Shown one piece after another: positions 34,809 through 47,750 of a stretch of 64,000 nucleotides of DNA. Numbering within the stretch: the first letter of the stretch is position 1; every line of letters starts with the position of its first letter. The position numbers and the translations under genes were made by a program. The stretch is from Panagrolaimus kolymaensis (Eukaryota > Nematoda > Chromadorea > Rhabditida > Panagrolaimidae): positions 682,001-746,000 of the forward strand of contig JAJQJQ010000014.1 of the NCBI GenBank assembly GCA_028622995.1. The letters run 5' to 3'. The notes below the pieces were generated by a model. The model made no database searches, was not told where the DNA came from, and was given only the letters and a program-made list of their open reading frames with translations.

Positions 34809-36652
34809 AAATAATTTGATGATAAACTTTTAGTATCTTCATCGTCATGATTATTATTTTTGGCTGTAATATCTGATTCAGCAACACCAACGTCTTCTTC
34901 CGATTGATCTTTAAAAAAATAAAGATATTATTTTAGGATGTATTTATTTCTTTCTTTTTTTGATTAGTCATGGTTTAAGGCTGAGAAAGTCAGTCGATTT
35001 CAAAGAGAAAGAAAAAAAAGTTAGTTTAAAAACGCTTTTTTTTATAAAGTTTCAAAAACCATTTTTCTTTTTTGGAACGTTTTCATTTCTTTTTTTGCCT
35101 TTTTAGCGTGGAAAAAAAGAACAAGTTGTCAAAAATTTTTGTGAACGAAAAAAACAAACAAAAAAGTTATGAGTTATTTGTTAGCAAAGAAATAGGAAAA
35201 AAAGTAAAAAAAAGAAGGACATCCTTCTTGAGAGAAAAAAATAAAATAAAACCCTTTTGGGTTTTTTTTTTAAGGATGAGTCTCCTTCAGTCCCCTTTTT
35301 TCTTAACTTTGAGTTTTTTTTCTTTTAGTGTCAAAGCAATGATAACTACTTGGTTTTTTTTGTCTGTCTATGTTTATGTGTATTTATGCCTAAATATGAA
35401 TAAATAAGGAATTTGTGAAGTATTATTTTTTGAAGAGCTTCCAAAAACGCCAGACTACGTAAAAAAGCATTGTTTTTATTAAAAAGTTCTTGTAAAAATA
35501 AAATTTTTATTTATTCTTCTTTTCTTGGAGTTTAGGAAAAATAAAGCTTTGAAACAAAAATAAAGCATAGTAAAAATTTTATATTTTAAGTTTTCGTGAT
35601 GATAAGTCAAGTAATAAAAAATTCTAAGACAATTTTTATTCTCCATTTTCTTATTGTGCTGTCGGTGCTATTTTTACTCTTCTCAAAAATTGCTCATTCT
35701 TTTAAGTGGCCTAATTTGGCACATTCATGTTTTTTTAAATCCATTAAAAAAAATTTGAGAAGTAAAAAAAAAGTACGGTATTATATAAAATTTTAAAAAA
35801 CTCAATCACCACATTTTTTTCCAAATGAATGTACAATAATAATCACCGAAAAAAATCATTCCAAATCATTTCCGTTTTCATATATTTTTCGAAGATTGAA
35901 GGGGATTAAAATTTTTGTGTGTGTGATAAGATTATCAACAAACAGAAGAATTAAAAAGAAAAGCAAGAATTTTTTGTGGGTTCTTAAAAATAGAAAGTTT
36001 TTTATTTTTTCTAAAAGGTTATGTTTGCATATTCTTTTTTTATAAAACCTTGGCTTTGGTACATAGCTAAAAAAAGTCAAGAATTACTTGAATCTTTTTT
36101 TCAAAAACTTTGAAAGAAAAAAAGAAAACAAATCAGTTTGGTTTTCATTATTAAAAATTTAATTGAAAGTATTCGCGCCACAAAATTTTTTTTATCGGTT
36201 TCATTTTTAAATTCAAACCAAAAATAGTTGAATTATTATTGTCTAACTAAAAGATTATTATCGAAGCCAACAACTTAAATAATATATATAAAAAAATAAA
36301 GAAAGAAAAAATCTTTGAATCTCGAGCATTTTTTATTGTTACTTTTGACTATCAATTACTCACCACAATAATTATCATTGGGTGATGTTGATGAAGTGGA
36401 AGGCCCATCACACCAATTCAATGCTTCTTCATCTTCTGATTTCACATTTTTAACAATTTTGTTATATATTCTTTGTTCATTGCAATTTAAACCTCGACGA
36501 TGCTTTAATTCTAAGCAACATTCTTCAGAACTCATTCGATTCGAGTAATAATAAGTGATTAATGAAATTTTAAATAAACACTTTTCACCGGCGATATTTT
36601 TTGATGGATATATAAAAATGCCGGAGGAAAGTTCTTCTTTGGGCGAAAGAAC
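34809..36652 (-). CDS. Two exons upstream of the convertase: extended N-terminus or separate upstream gene
   Basis: Exon 36652-36364 reads VLSPKEELSSGIFIYPSKNI, then several cysteines (EKCLFKI, SSEECCLELKHRRGLNC) and NWCDGPSTSSTSPNDNYC. It has a good acceptor (TTTTTTTAG) and donor GTGAGT. Exon 34908-34809 continues in phase with an acidic stretch (DQSEEDVGVAESDITAKNNN). At its end two readings are possible. A GTGAGT donor with a 61-base intron joins in frame to the convertase exon at 34747, adding ESSCSSN before the Met. Alternatively TGA follows directly after KSLSSNYL, making a short intercistronic gap as in nematode operons. No AATAAA lies in the gap, which favours an intron. The Cys-containing segment is unfamiliar; it recalls part of a CUB-like ectodomain but I cannot confirm that. 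A further exon ending ATG|GTAAAT at about 37250 could join in phase. Confidence 0.55.
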
Positions 36653-39600
36653 CTAAAAAAAATCAAGAAAAAAATTAGATCAATTAAAATTTATGTTTGA
36701 GAAAAAGTCAAGTTTCGCGTAAAAAACACACGAGAAAATTAAAAAGTAATAAAAAAAAAGTTAACACATTCACGGGAGAATAAATCGTAAAAAAAGTTGT
36801 AAATCATGTAATGGCACACGCCAAAGAAGAAGAAGAAAAAAAATTGATGAAGGAAAAAAATAACACGAAGGAAAGATTTTTTTTTCGCCGATGCACACTC
36901 TCTCATTTTTTCTTTCTTTCTTACTTGGAATTTCGCCAAGTCTCGCTCTTTATCGTCGTCAGTCGTCAGTCAGCGTGTTTTCTTCTTCGCTCTCTCTCTC
37001 TCTCTATTTTTTTTTTCTTCTTCTCTCCCTCTAAACTCAAATGCAATTAAATATGAAAGAAAGAAAGAGAAAAAAAAGAAATGGAACTCAAAGAAAATAT
37101 GAAACTACAAAATACGAGGAAAGAAGGAAATTTCAATTTCTTGAGTATATTTGCTCGAAAGTGGATGGTGAAATTAAAATTTCTAATGGTTTAGGAATTA
37201 AAAGATTTAAAGCTAAAATTTAAGTTAAAATAAAATTAAAATTTACCATGCCGGGTTTATTGGTAAAAGATTTCCTTATATCGATAAAAAACCAACAAAT
37301 TTATATTCCATTTCACTATTCACTTCTTTTTTAAATTATTTTTTTGCTATGATGAATCTTGAAATAATAATAACACCTTTTGAAAATTAAAATATTTCAA
37401 ATTTTTAATAAACCCTTGTTCCTTAGTTAATTTTTTTTATCCCGCTATGAGTAAGAAACCATGTCTTTAATTATTAGAAGAAAAAAAATAATAATCATCC
37501 GTTGCAAAACTAATAGTTACTTGCAAAAAAAGAAAACAATAGCATCCCATAAAAAATGGCATTACGTTGGTGTTAAAAAACTATAATGACTTCCTCCCAA
37601 TAAAGAGCATCACTTAAAAGTATTTTTATATTCCCAAATTTTATTTCTGAATGGGCTTTTTAAGGACAAAAATGTCGGGCAGAAAAAACAAAAGCAAGCA
37701 AAGCCATTCATTCATTCAAGTATTTCCAATTCCATTTTCAAAAACGAATGAATAAACTTCCTTCCGCTATGAAACAAAAAAATAAAATAAAATAAAAAAT
37801 GAATAGGTTTTTTTGCACGTTTTAGAGTTTTTTGAATGAAGTAAAAAGTGTTAAAAACAATTTATATCTTATCAATTTGCTCTTCGCCTTTTTTCTTCTT
37901 TTTCTTTAACTCAAAAAAATATATTTTGTTTATATCAAATTTAAGAAGGTTGGTTTTTTTACATTCGCTAATGCGTCAAAATCTTTCAAGGATTAAAACA
38001 CGTTTTAAAGCTTTTTTAATCTTCAAAAAAATTAAAACACGCTTAACGCTTAAAAAATTTAGCCAGCCAGCCAGGGTGCCAGATTAATTTATTTTTTTAC
38101 GTTGCTTTAAAAAAATTTTTTGAGCCTCTTTTCCAAAGCTGTTGTTGATTTATTTGCAACAGAAAATGAAGAAGAAAAAAATGTTGGAAAAAAGAAAATT
38201 AATGTTGGAAGAAAGTGTTATAAGACGCAGAGATTTTGCGGAGATTTAATGAAGATTAGTGGCAAGAAATGATTAAATTTTTAATCATGGAAAAATGATC
38301 AAAGTTTTTTTGTCAAAGTTTTGAATATAGTGGAGGAGGGTTATGATGGAAATTAAAATATTTGAGGGAGTAAACGAAGAGACTTTGAACTCGAAATAAT
38401 GATAATAATTCCTAACCAAAATTTCTTGTAAGTTTAAAAAATGAAATTCCAAAATAAATCCTTAGATATTTAAATTGTACATAAAAGTCCAAAGTTTCCC
38501 CGATACAGCCATAAAAGCGTCTTAAATTATTATTTGACTTTTAGACTTTTAATACACAATTTAAAATTTAACAAACGAACTAAAAAATCTTCCAATAAAA
38601 ATCCAAAAACAACGGTTTTGACGTCAAAAATTTATATATATTAAAAAAAAGCTACCGTGTTTTTAAAAAAATTACTTTGTTTTTAGAAAAATTGTAAGAC
38701 CAGCTAAAAAGGCAAAAAGCCATTTATTGCCGAATTTATTTTTTTTCTTTAAACTAAACCATTTCCATTTTCATTATCCTTGTCTTATGACGTCCCAAAA
38801 GTTAGTCATAATCCTTGAAAAGCTTTAAACTTTGAGTTTCCTTTTTTACTTTAGTCATATTAACCGCTTACATCCATTCTATCTTAACTAATTCATGAAC
38901 GCTAATTACCTTCTATTAACAGCGCATCTAAAGGAAGAAAAAAAGAAAAAAATAATGTCCAAACAAGAATGCAAAAACATTTCTTGAATAAATTCATGCA
39001 TGTATATTTTTTTAAGCTCCAAAGGATTACCAAAAAAAAAATTAAATTGCGAAAAATAAAAATGAGAGAAAACCTTTAAACTATAGTTTTTTTGGTTGGT
39101 TAACTAAAAAAATAAAAATAAATGGCTTTACTTATTTTTTTTGTTGTTAGTAAAAACAAAAAATTAAACGCTTTTGTTTGAAGTAAAAAATTATGGTCGA
39201 GGAAAACAAAAAAATAAAAGGATAAAAATAAAAAAGCCGTTAAAAGAAAGAATCCTTTTTTTTTGAGGATGCACAAACAAACACATGAAAAATATGACAA
39301 AAATTCTCAAGGGAAAAAAAATATATATATATATAAATAAAATATATGGAAAACAGAAAAATTTATTGATACTTTAAAAATTTTTTTTGAATGGTAGTGG
39401 TTATTTTTGGGTTGAATGAAGAAAGGCTGATAGAAACTGAAAAGGAGGAGATCCACCGAACATGGATATTCCCAAAAAATAAAGGGCAATAACTTTATTA
39501 AAAATCTTATACACGCGAATCTTGTCCCGAATATTTTGTGTCACAAATTTTTTTTTCTAACGTGGGTTTGTTAAATAAAACAAAAAGAAAGCCAATCAAA

Positions 39601-40577
39601 TATTCTGTTTTTGTCATTTATTTTTCAATATTTATAAATTTATCAACACCCTTTTTTCTTCATAAAACTATGCTGTAATAATAAACTAAACCCAAAAAAT
39701 ACCACTCATCCATTATTTTTAAATGAAAAAAACAAAAACACAAATATCTTTTTTTATTCTATTTTTCCTTTATTTTCTTCCTTGTTAATATTCCTAAGCC
39801 TTAAAAATAAAATATGAAAAAACAACTTTGACATGTTCCATCATTTTCAATTACTCTCTTTTTCTTTATAAAAAATAAAATAAAATATAAATGAAAGTTG
39901 TTTAATAAAATGACATAATTTTTTTTGAAATGAGAAAAACGTGAATGCATGCATGTGTGTTTGTGAATTGACAAATGACAAATTAAGGAATGATAATAAA
40001 AAAAAAGGAATGGAAACGAATGGGTGATGAATAAGGTTATTTAATTATAAATAAGTAAATAATTAGAGGTTGTGAGAAACTGAAGTTTTAGCTTTAAAAA
40101 AAAGACAAGATACATAAATGAAAAATTTCAAGATAGCCAATTTATAGCGAGTTTTATAGAAAAAACTTGGAAAATTAGGCGAAAAAGAGTTTTCCATGAA
40201 AATCTTATTTCTTTAATACCAAAACTTTTTATAAAAAAAAGCTTTTAAAATTAGGGTAAAAAATTGAAAGCTTTCCGATTATTGCTGCTGATAGATATAA
40301 ACTCGATTTCAAAAATAAAAAAAACCTAAGCAGTATCGCCTCTTTCTAAAGCCAAGATCATAAACCAAAAAATATAACAAACATTCTTTAAAAAAAAAGA
40401 ATTAATTTTCAATCAAAAGCCAAAAATTCATTATAAAAGAATTTAATAATAATAATAATAAATGGTTACTCATTCACATTGGCTTTCAATTTTCTACTCT
40501 ATAAATAATATAATAAAATAAAAAATACTTTTTGAGGCTTTAAAGCAATTGAAATATTAATATTAAATAAAAGTGAA

Positions 40578-40829
40578 TTAAACGTTCATTGCTAATTTAT
40601 AAAAGTTTTTTATGTGGTGGTGAAAAGCTGTGAAGCCAACCAATATAATAAATTTAAAAAAAGGCGTTGAAGCACATGAAAGGGAAAAAAAGAAAAAGAA
40701 AAAAATGCATAATTGATGGAAATGTGGAAAAAAGCGTGCTGGATGAGAAAAATAACTTTGCATCGCCTTCGTCGTCAGAATCAAGCCAAGGAAAGCAAGA
40801 AAAAGCAGAGCGGTCAAGCGGAATTCCAT
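40578..40829 (-). CDS. Candidate signal-peptide exon
   Basis: From the ATG at 40829-40827 the frame opens MEFRLTALLFLAFLGLILTT followed by KAMQ. This is a textbook signal peptide with a charged N-region, Leu-rich core and Ala near the cleavage site, in codons much richer in G and C than the surroundings. After about 24 residues the composition reverts to T-rich sequence, so a splice donor near 40755 is likely and the rest of the frame to 40578 is probably intron. No downstream exon was identified. It might be the first exon of a secreted-protein gene lying at lower coordinates. Confidence 0.3.
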   Translation of the reverse strand: MEFRLTALLFLAFLGLILTTKAMQSYFSHPARFFPHFHQLCIFFFFFFSLSCASTPFFKFIILVGFTAFHHHIKNFYKLAMNV

Positions 40830-43800
40830 TCCATACTTCTTTTTTTTTGAAAGAAATGAATTCATAATGTTAAAGAAAATTGAAAAATAAAGGTTTTTAT
40901 ACTTTTTCTCGATTGCTAAGGTTTTTAAACCAAAAAATATTTAAATTTTATTATAAATGAAAAAATGAAAAATTAAAATTATTTTAAGAAAAATGCGCAG
41001 TCCTTTTTTGCTTTAGCTACAAGCAATCTTGCCTTCTGAAATACTGTGGCTTATAAAAACCGATTTATAATTAAATCTCATAAGTTGTGGCTAAAAAAAC
41101 ATTATATTTCAATGAATCAACTATATTAAAAAAAAGTACAGGGATTTTTTTATCTGTGAACTTTATGAATTTAATACAATAATTACTACATGTTTACGAC
41201 ATTTATCTTTGAAAGAGAAAGAAGGGACATAGATAGGTAAAATTCTCGTACAAACAATTTAAAAAAAGCAGCTTATTGTTATAAATTTTAACAAATTTTT
41301 GTTAAAAATAAATGAAAAAAATCGAATTCTCTTCTCTCATAAAATCATCCGCATCAATAAAAAAAAAAGGAACTCTCATGTTTCCCATCAAATCACCTAA
41401 CGGAAATGCTACTAACAGACAACAGATTTATTTTTTTAAAGAATAAAAATTTGTTAAAGATTCACGAAAAATAAAATAAAATAAAAATACTAAAAAAAGC
41501 AAGCACATAAGATAAAAAATGGAGAGAAGTTGGCCATTCACATTTTTAAAGCCGCTCTTTCCTCTCTCATCCTTCCTTCCTTTTACTTTTCCATTCAATG
41601 GCAAAAAATCTAATAAATTATTTTTCAAATTTTTTTTGTCTTCTTCTTTTTTTATTTCTTTCATCTCGTCACTTCTTGGACCATCCTTAAAAAAGCGCGA
41701 AAAAAGCAGGGGACAAAAATTTATTTTTTCAAGTTGCAAGAACTTTTCCGTACTTGAGTTTTGGGTTTGGAGAAGAAACAAAAAAAACATGGAAATCACG
41801 CAAATGTTCTTGGTAAAATTATAAATTTTCTTAAAACAAAAAAACATTTTCATACTTAAAAAAACTAAATAACATAAACTATTTTTTTTTTGGGTTTTTT
41901 TGTTAGATGCTTGGAAAAATAATCAAAAATGACAGAAAGCAAGCAAGCAAGAAAAAAAAAGAAAGGATGTTGTTTTTTATTATTTTGATTGACAACTTCC
42001 TTCCTTCCGGATTTTTTTGTCGTATGTATGTGCTTGTGTTTTTTTATTTGTAAAAAAGATAAGAAAAAAAAAACAACATAAAAGCCATGCAACTAAAATT
42101 GGTTGGAAAGATTGACGAAAAAAGATCCATAAAAGATAATAAATAAAATAGCTATGAATTGGTTTAAGAAATGTAAATCATTAAGAGAAACAAATCACAA
42201 ATTAAGAAATAGAGAAAGAAACACTACAGAAAACAAGAAGCAGAAAAATGCGGGAAGTGCTAAATCATTTTCCTGGTCGGATCAAAAAAATAACGAAGGT
42301 CAAGATTTTGGTTGCAATGTTAGAAAAATTTTTAAATTTCAAGATATTACGAAATCCAAAAAATAAAATTATTGTCAAATAAAAAACTCCTGATTCCATA
42401 AAAAATAAACAAATTTTTTGTCAGACTCACAAGAAATACTAAGATAATAAATATTTAAGAAAACTTTTAAAATGGGTAAAAACTAGTTTATTTTTTCTTA
42501 ATAATTATAAACCAAAATATCTCTTTTTTTCTTCATACTGCAATAATGACACACTTTTTTCTTATATAATCAAAAAAAAACTACGACTTTTGTAAATATT
42601 TCTTATACAATATAATTATCTTTTTTTCCGCTTTCAAACTTTTCAATAAAGAAGAAAAAAAGAAACAGTTTTTTTTCTTCATACTTATTTTCCTTATAAG
42701 ATGAAGGAGAGAAAAAGTTGAGAGAAAAGAAGGAATGCTTTAATTATATGCATTTTTTCTTTTTCTTTCCTTCTTTTCACTTTTCTCAAAAAGTTTAAAA
42801 CGAATAAGAAAAAAAAACTTTTTTTTTAATAAAAGTAGACTACTACACTTTCAATATTTTTTAAGGATATTTTCGCGCAATTCAATTTTTTTCCCTCTCC
42901 TCTCCTTGTTAAGTGTGCATAAAAAAAGTAGGGAACGAGTGAACGAAGGATGTTGAGAAGAAGAGGGATGGCGAAGAAGGAAGAGGAGGACGTCATTATT
43001 CGTTAATAAAATTTTAAGAGAAAATTGCTTAAAAAAGGAAGAAAATAAAGAAGGAAAGTAAAACACAGAAAAAATGTATGAAAAAAGTGAGAATAATATT
43101 AATATCGATGCATGAGCTTCTGGATGGATTAGATAAAGAAGGAAAGTGTTAATAGGATATTAGAAAATAATCAATTCTAAGGAGATAAACTGAAATAGCT
43201 TTTAGAAGGAAAATAATAAGTAGGCCACACTTTGATTTCAAAATGAAAAGAAGAAAGCATCGTTCAAAAACAATATACAAAATTTTTTTTGATGCCGCAA
43301 ATGAAAGAAATGAATTAAAGGTTTTACCCTTTTTTTAGGTTACTCAAATTTACTTAGCGTCCATATTTAAAAATAAATCAATTACGCAAGTAGCTATTAC
43401 AGCGAAGGGTCATTTTAAGACTTTTCTGCTGGTAAACGCTATTCAAAGAAAAAAATTACATAAAAAAACGGTTTTACAGAATTATTACTAATTTTTATAT
43501 TTTATGGCAGAAACTATTGTAAAAATTATTTGTTTAATGAAGAGTTCAAAAAACTTCTAAATGCTCTTTTCTTTAAGAATGAAATGGTTCAAAAAAATTT
43601 GAAAAAAAAATCATACTAAAAGCATCCAAAATAATTACAACTAATTCCTAACCACAAAAAATGCATTTAAATTTCCTATTTTAACTATTCTTCATTAAAA
43701 TAAAAAAGTAAATAAAAAAATCTTAAAGCAAACCACAAAAACTCTTTTAATAAATTTTTTTTTTCAAGGTTGTTGTTTATTTATTTTTTGTTTTGTTAGT

Positions 43801-44254
43801 AAACTTGTTTTTCCCGCGTCCATTTTTTTTTTAATTTTCTTCTGCTGCAAAGTAGCGCCACTAATTCTTCTAATAAGCTTAAATTAGTTTATGTTCTGTG
43901 CAATGTCAGCAAAATCCATCATCGCTTTTTTGTATTTTTTTTTCTTTCATTAAATAAAGTCGTCCGTTCGCTCGCTCGCTACCGCCATCAATGTCCTTGG
44001 TTTTTGGAAGAAAAAAAATGCTAATGGTCATTCATTATTTGATTAAACTATTTTGTCGAAAAAAAAATAAAAATCAAAAAAAGGAAAATAATTCTTTTTT
44101 AAAGCTTTTATGATTGCTGCCTGCCGCTGCTTCTGTTTCTGATGTTGTTTGTTGTTATTGTTAATCTTTTAATTCTATCGTCGTTCTTCTATCTAAATAA
44201 AAAAAAGGATTAAATAAATAAAAACATTGAGGTTGAAAAGAAGCTCATCTTCGT

Positions 44255-44374
44255 TTATCTAATGTTTTTATGGGGTTCTTCAATAAAATAAATATAAGCT
44301 GATGAGAAGTCAATGAAAACAACAAAAGCGACAACAGAAGCGGCGAGAACAAGAGTATAAAAAAATATTTGCAT
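44255..44374 (-). CDS. Candidate 39-residue hydrophobic small ORF
   Basis: ATG at 44374-44372; the product begins MQIFFYTLVLAASVVAFVVF and ends EEPHKNIR. The N-terminus resembles a signal peptide and the coding island is GC-richer than its flanks. The complementary strand is also open, because the island is a run of ACA/GCG-like triplets, so chance is a serious alternative. Confidence 0.2.
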   Translation of the reverse strand: MQIFFYTLVLAASVVAFVVFIDFSSAYIYFIEEPHKNIR

Positions 44375-44635
44375 TTCGCTCGCGTGTGCTGTATTATTTT
44401 GGTTTCCTGATTTTTTTTTGTTGCTTGAATTAAAAGAAAAATAGAGGAAGCAATAAAAATAATTTTTTTGCATGGAATAATAAAATAAAGAAATCAGCAA
44501 TAATATTGTAAAGAACTATTTTTCAATTCGTGAAATTTTTTTTACATAAAAAACTTACAAAAAGTCGATCCAAAATTTTTTGTTATGGCTTGAAAAAATT
44601 TTGAGGACTACCATAAAAAAAGAATTGTAAAAACA

Positions 44636-44761
44636 ATGAAATATGCATTCATAAAAAAAGTGGGACTTTTTGTCGCTATTGTCGTCGTGGCAAAGATGCT
44701 GTCATTTGTCACAAAGATTTTTATTTTGTTTTTAGCAAAAATAATGGGCATTTTTTCTTAA
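44636..44761 (+). CDS. Candidate 41-residue hydrophobic small ORF
   Basis: ATG at 44636; the product begins MKYAFIKKVGLFVAIVVVAK and continues MLSFVTKIFILFL. A charged N-region followed by a Val/Ile core resembles a signal peptide or single membrane helix. It sits in a GC-richer island, 260 bases from a similar ORF on the other strand. No partner exon or family is recognised. Confidence 0.2.
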   Translation: MKYAFIKKVGLFVAIVVVAKMLSFVTKIFILFLAKIMGIFS

Positions 44762-47618
44762 AACAAAAAAGAAAAAACAGTGAAATCTTTTTTAAAAAAA
44801 TAACGTTTTTTGCATAAAAAAATAGCATTTTTTATAAAAAATTCATAATAATTTTAAGCCGCCTTTTGAAGACAAGAAAAATGTAAAGTGCCAAAGATAG
44901 AAAATAAGATTTTTAACATAGGAAAAGTCTTTAAATAATAAAAAGAATTTGTTTTCGATGTAGAAAAAGTTTTTAAAAAAATATTTACATAAACTTTGAT
45001 TAATGAATACATAAATAGACGTAAGCAAAGATGAGATAGATAATTTAAGGATTTCATAAACAAAATCTTTTTAAGTTTTTTTATAAATGAGCCAACAACG
45101 AAGGATTATGATAATTAGATGATGCAAAATAGCTATGAATTTATAAAGGTGGCGTAGGAAGATGAAAGGCTATAATAAAATAATATCAAAGTTCAAGAAT
45201 AAATAATGCAAAAACTATGAAAACAAATACTCCCACCACATCTAAAAAATCTAAAGAATTTCTGTGAAACTAAATGTTAAAGAATTTAAATTTTCTTAGG
45301 ATCAAAGCAAAATTTTTAAAATATACTTCAAAGCTCAAATTTAGGCTTTAGAAAATGGTCACTACATTTTCTGTATAACATAACCTTATCCTCTCTAGGT
45401 TATTTCTTTTTTCCATGAGCTTTTTTTCCTTTATTTACTTATTTTTTCTGTTTATTGCATCTCAAAGAAAGAGAGCCTCTTTATCTTTTGAAATTTTCGG
45501 AGCAAAAAGAAATTATTTTTAAATTTTTAATAAAATTTAAATATTTACGAGGTCTAGGAAGCCTAAAGAAAAGTAAATAATAAATAAAAATATTTTTCTT
45601 CTTATTCACGAAATTAGATAGTAAATTTTCTTACGCTTCCAATAAACTAACATAAGAAGTAAGTATATAGTTTCTGGCAACAAAAAAAAAGACAGAGGTC
45701 CCAAATTCGAAAATAAAAATAATGAGAAGTGTCCCATTTTTTTCTTCTTCTACTTTATTCTTTCTTTCATCTTTTTTTTATATTTCTTCCGTCTGGTCTT
45801 TATTTCTTTTTTTTGAGGAAGAAAAAAAATGAAATAAACAAAATAAAAATGACCATCACCAGAAGCAGCAGCAGCAGGAATATCCTTTTGCGCAACAACG
45901 ACCAACCAGAACAAAAATTGTGAAGAAAAAAACTTTGTTTGAACTCTTTTTCTTTCATTTTTTTTTTGCATGCTTGCTTCGGTCGGTCAGTTTTATGCAA
46001 TCGGGAAAAAATAACAAAGCTTTTCTTAGTTTCGGCTCAAGCTTTTTTTTTTCATGAAAAGGAAGAAGAAAAAAATCGCACGAAAAAAAAAACGGGACAT
46101 CGCAATCATTAAAGTAGGAGAAGAAGAAAAAAGAAAACTACTAAGGTGCAGCTGGTTTATGTAATTTAGAAGGAAGCAAAATGTGAGATTGAATAATACA
46201 CCAACAAAGCAACCTGCTTTTGAGATCGAATAAGATTTATTTCTATGGTTTTAAAAAAAGGAGGACAAGAACATGGGATCAGATTTATTACCTTGGCTTA
46301 TTGACCTGATTTTTTTGTGCTATTTTTTGAGATTTATGAGGAAGACATTTAATTAAAAACAAAAATGAAGCAAAAAAATTTTTTTTTAAATGTATGAGAA
46401 AATAATTACTGAAATCAAAATTTCGATGCGATCAAAAAAAGGGTAGAGTATTAGCGATTCTAAAGATAAAATGGAATTTGTTTCTTAGTTCAAACAGTTT
46501 TTATTATGGATAGCCATTAAGATGGGTTTTAACGCAACAAATATATTTTTGATCACAAGCAGACAAACTTCAAATTTAAAAAAAGCCAAAAAAGCTGAAA
46601 ACAAAAAATATCTTTTAGTAGTTTAAATTTACTGATTATCAAAACTTTTTTTTAGCGACCCTATTGGCTCTCTATAAAATGATCGAATAAAAAAAATGCT
46701 CTCAATCTAATTCAAATAAATTCACAAAAAATTTAAATCAAATAAATAAACAATGTCAAGTATCACACACACACATTTGTCATTTCATTGCGGTCGTATT
46801 TATTTATTTTTAAAAGAGTTTTTAAAGAAAAATGAATGCAATTCAATCTTTCATTCTTGATTGAATCATTCTTAAAATTCTTGAAATATATTCATTTCGA
46901 AAAAAAATTTAAAGAAATATGCAAGAATTTGTTGTAAGAAAAAAAATTAATGAACCATAAAAATCAAATAAGAAAAAAATGAAGGGCGATAAATCATCAT
47001 CACCCACTTTTGCGACTTTTTTTCTATTTTTTTTATTGCATCCAAATAAAAAACAACGAAAAACGATACTTTTTTCCTTTAAAAAAAAACATGAATCATC
47101 AAAAAAATTTTTTTATTTCAAAGTTAGTTTTTTATGTATATTTTAAAATAAGCTTAACTTTCGTTTATTTATTTTTTTAAAGATCCGCAACGTCATCTTT
47201 AAAAAAAACCAAGGGTAAAAAAATTAGAAATATGAAACCACCTTTTTTTTCATTCTCATTTTTTTTGGAGGAGATGGTGGCTTGCGATTTTTCCTGGCCT
47301 TGCTCAAAAGTCAAGCCAATTAAAAAAAAGTAAATAGGATGAGGATGAATGAGAGAAAAGAAATATGTAGGCCAGAATACTTTAAATTTTTTTTTAATTT
47401 GACCATATTGACCTTGAGGAAAGAAAAAAACATATAAACCTCAAAATCCAATTTAAGGTAATTTTTATTTGAGAACGAAAAGATAAAAAAGGAAGAAGAA
47501 CAATACATCCGGTTAAAAAAAATCTTGGATGATTGAGAAATAGGTTTTTTTTGGTGGATGATGGATCGAAAAAGAAATTGTTTATTATTATTTTTTTCAA
47601 TGGCAAAAAAAATAAAAA

Positions 47619-47750
47619 ATGAGAGACAAAGGATGTGAGATCATCGAGCAGATGAGCACGAGTCATCGTCGTCAGATCATTTTTCATTGGCTAGGTTGCG
47701 CAATCGCAGATGATTTGAACTTTTGGGATGTAAGAATTATGGCTGACTAA
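47619..47750 (+). CDS. Candidate 43-residue soluble small ORF or exon
   Basis: ATG at 47619 opens MRDKGCEIIEQMSTSHRRQI, then IFHWLGCAIADDLNFWD and a GTAAGA that could be a donor; read through, it stops at 47748-47750. Unlike most frames here it is not biased to Phe or Lys and has balanced, protein-like composition. No matching acceptor or second exon was found. The minus strand is open too. Confidence 0.3.
   Translation: MRDKGCEIIEQMSTSHRRQIIFHWLGCAIADDLNFWDVRIMAD

Noticed and set aside
41428..41853. 141-codon minus-strand and 101-codon plus-strand overlapping frames
   Set aside because: Both are open only because of A/T-run composition; the predicted proteins are low-complexity Phe/Lys/Leu with no domain.
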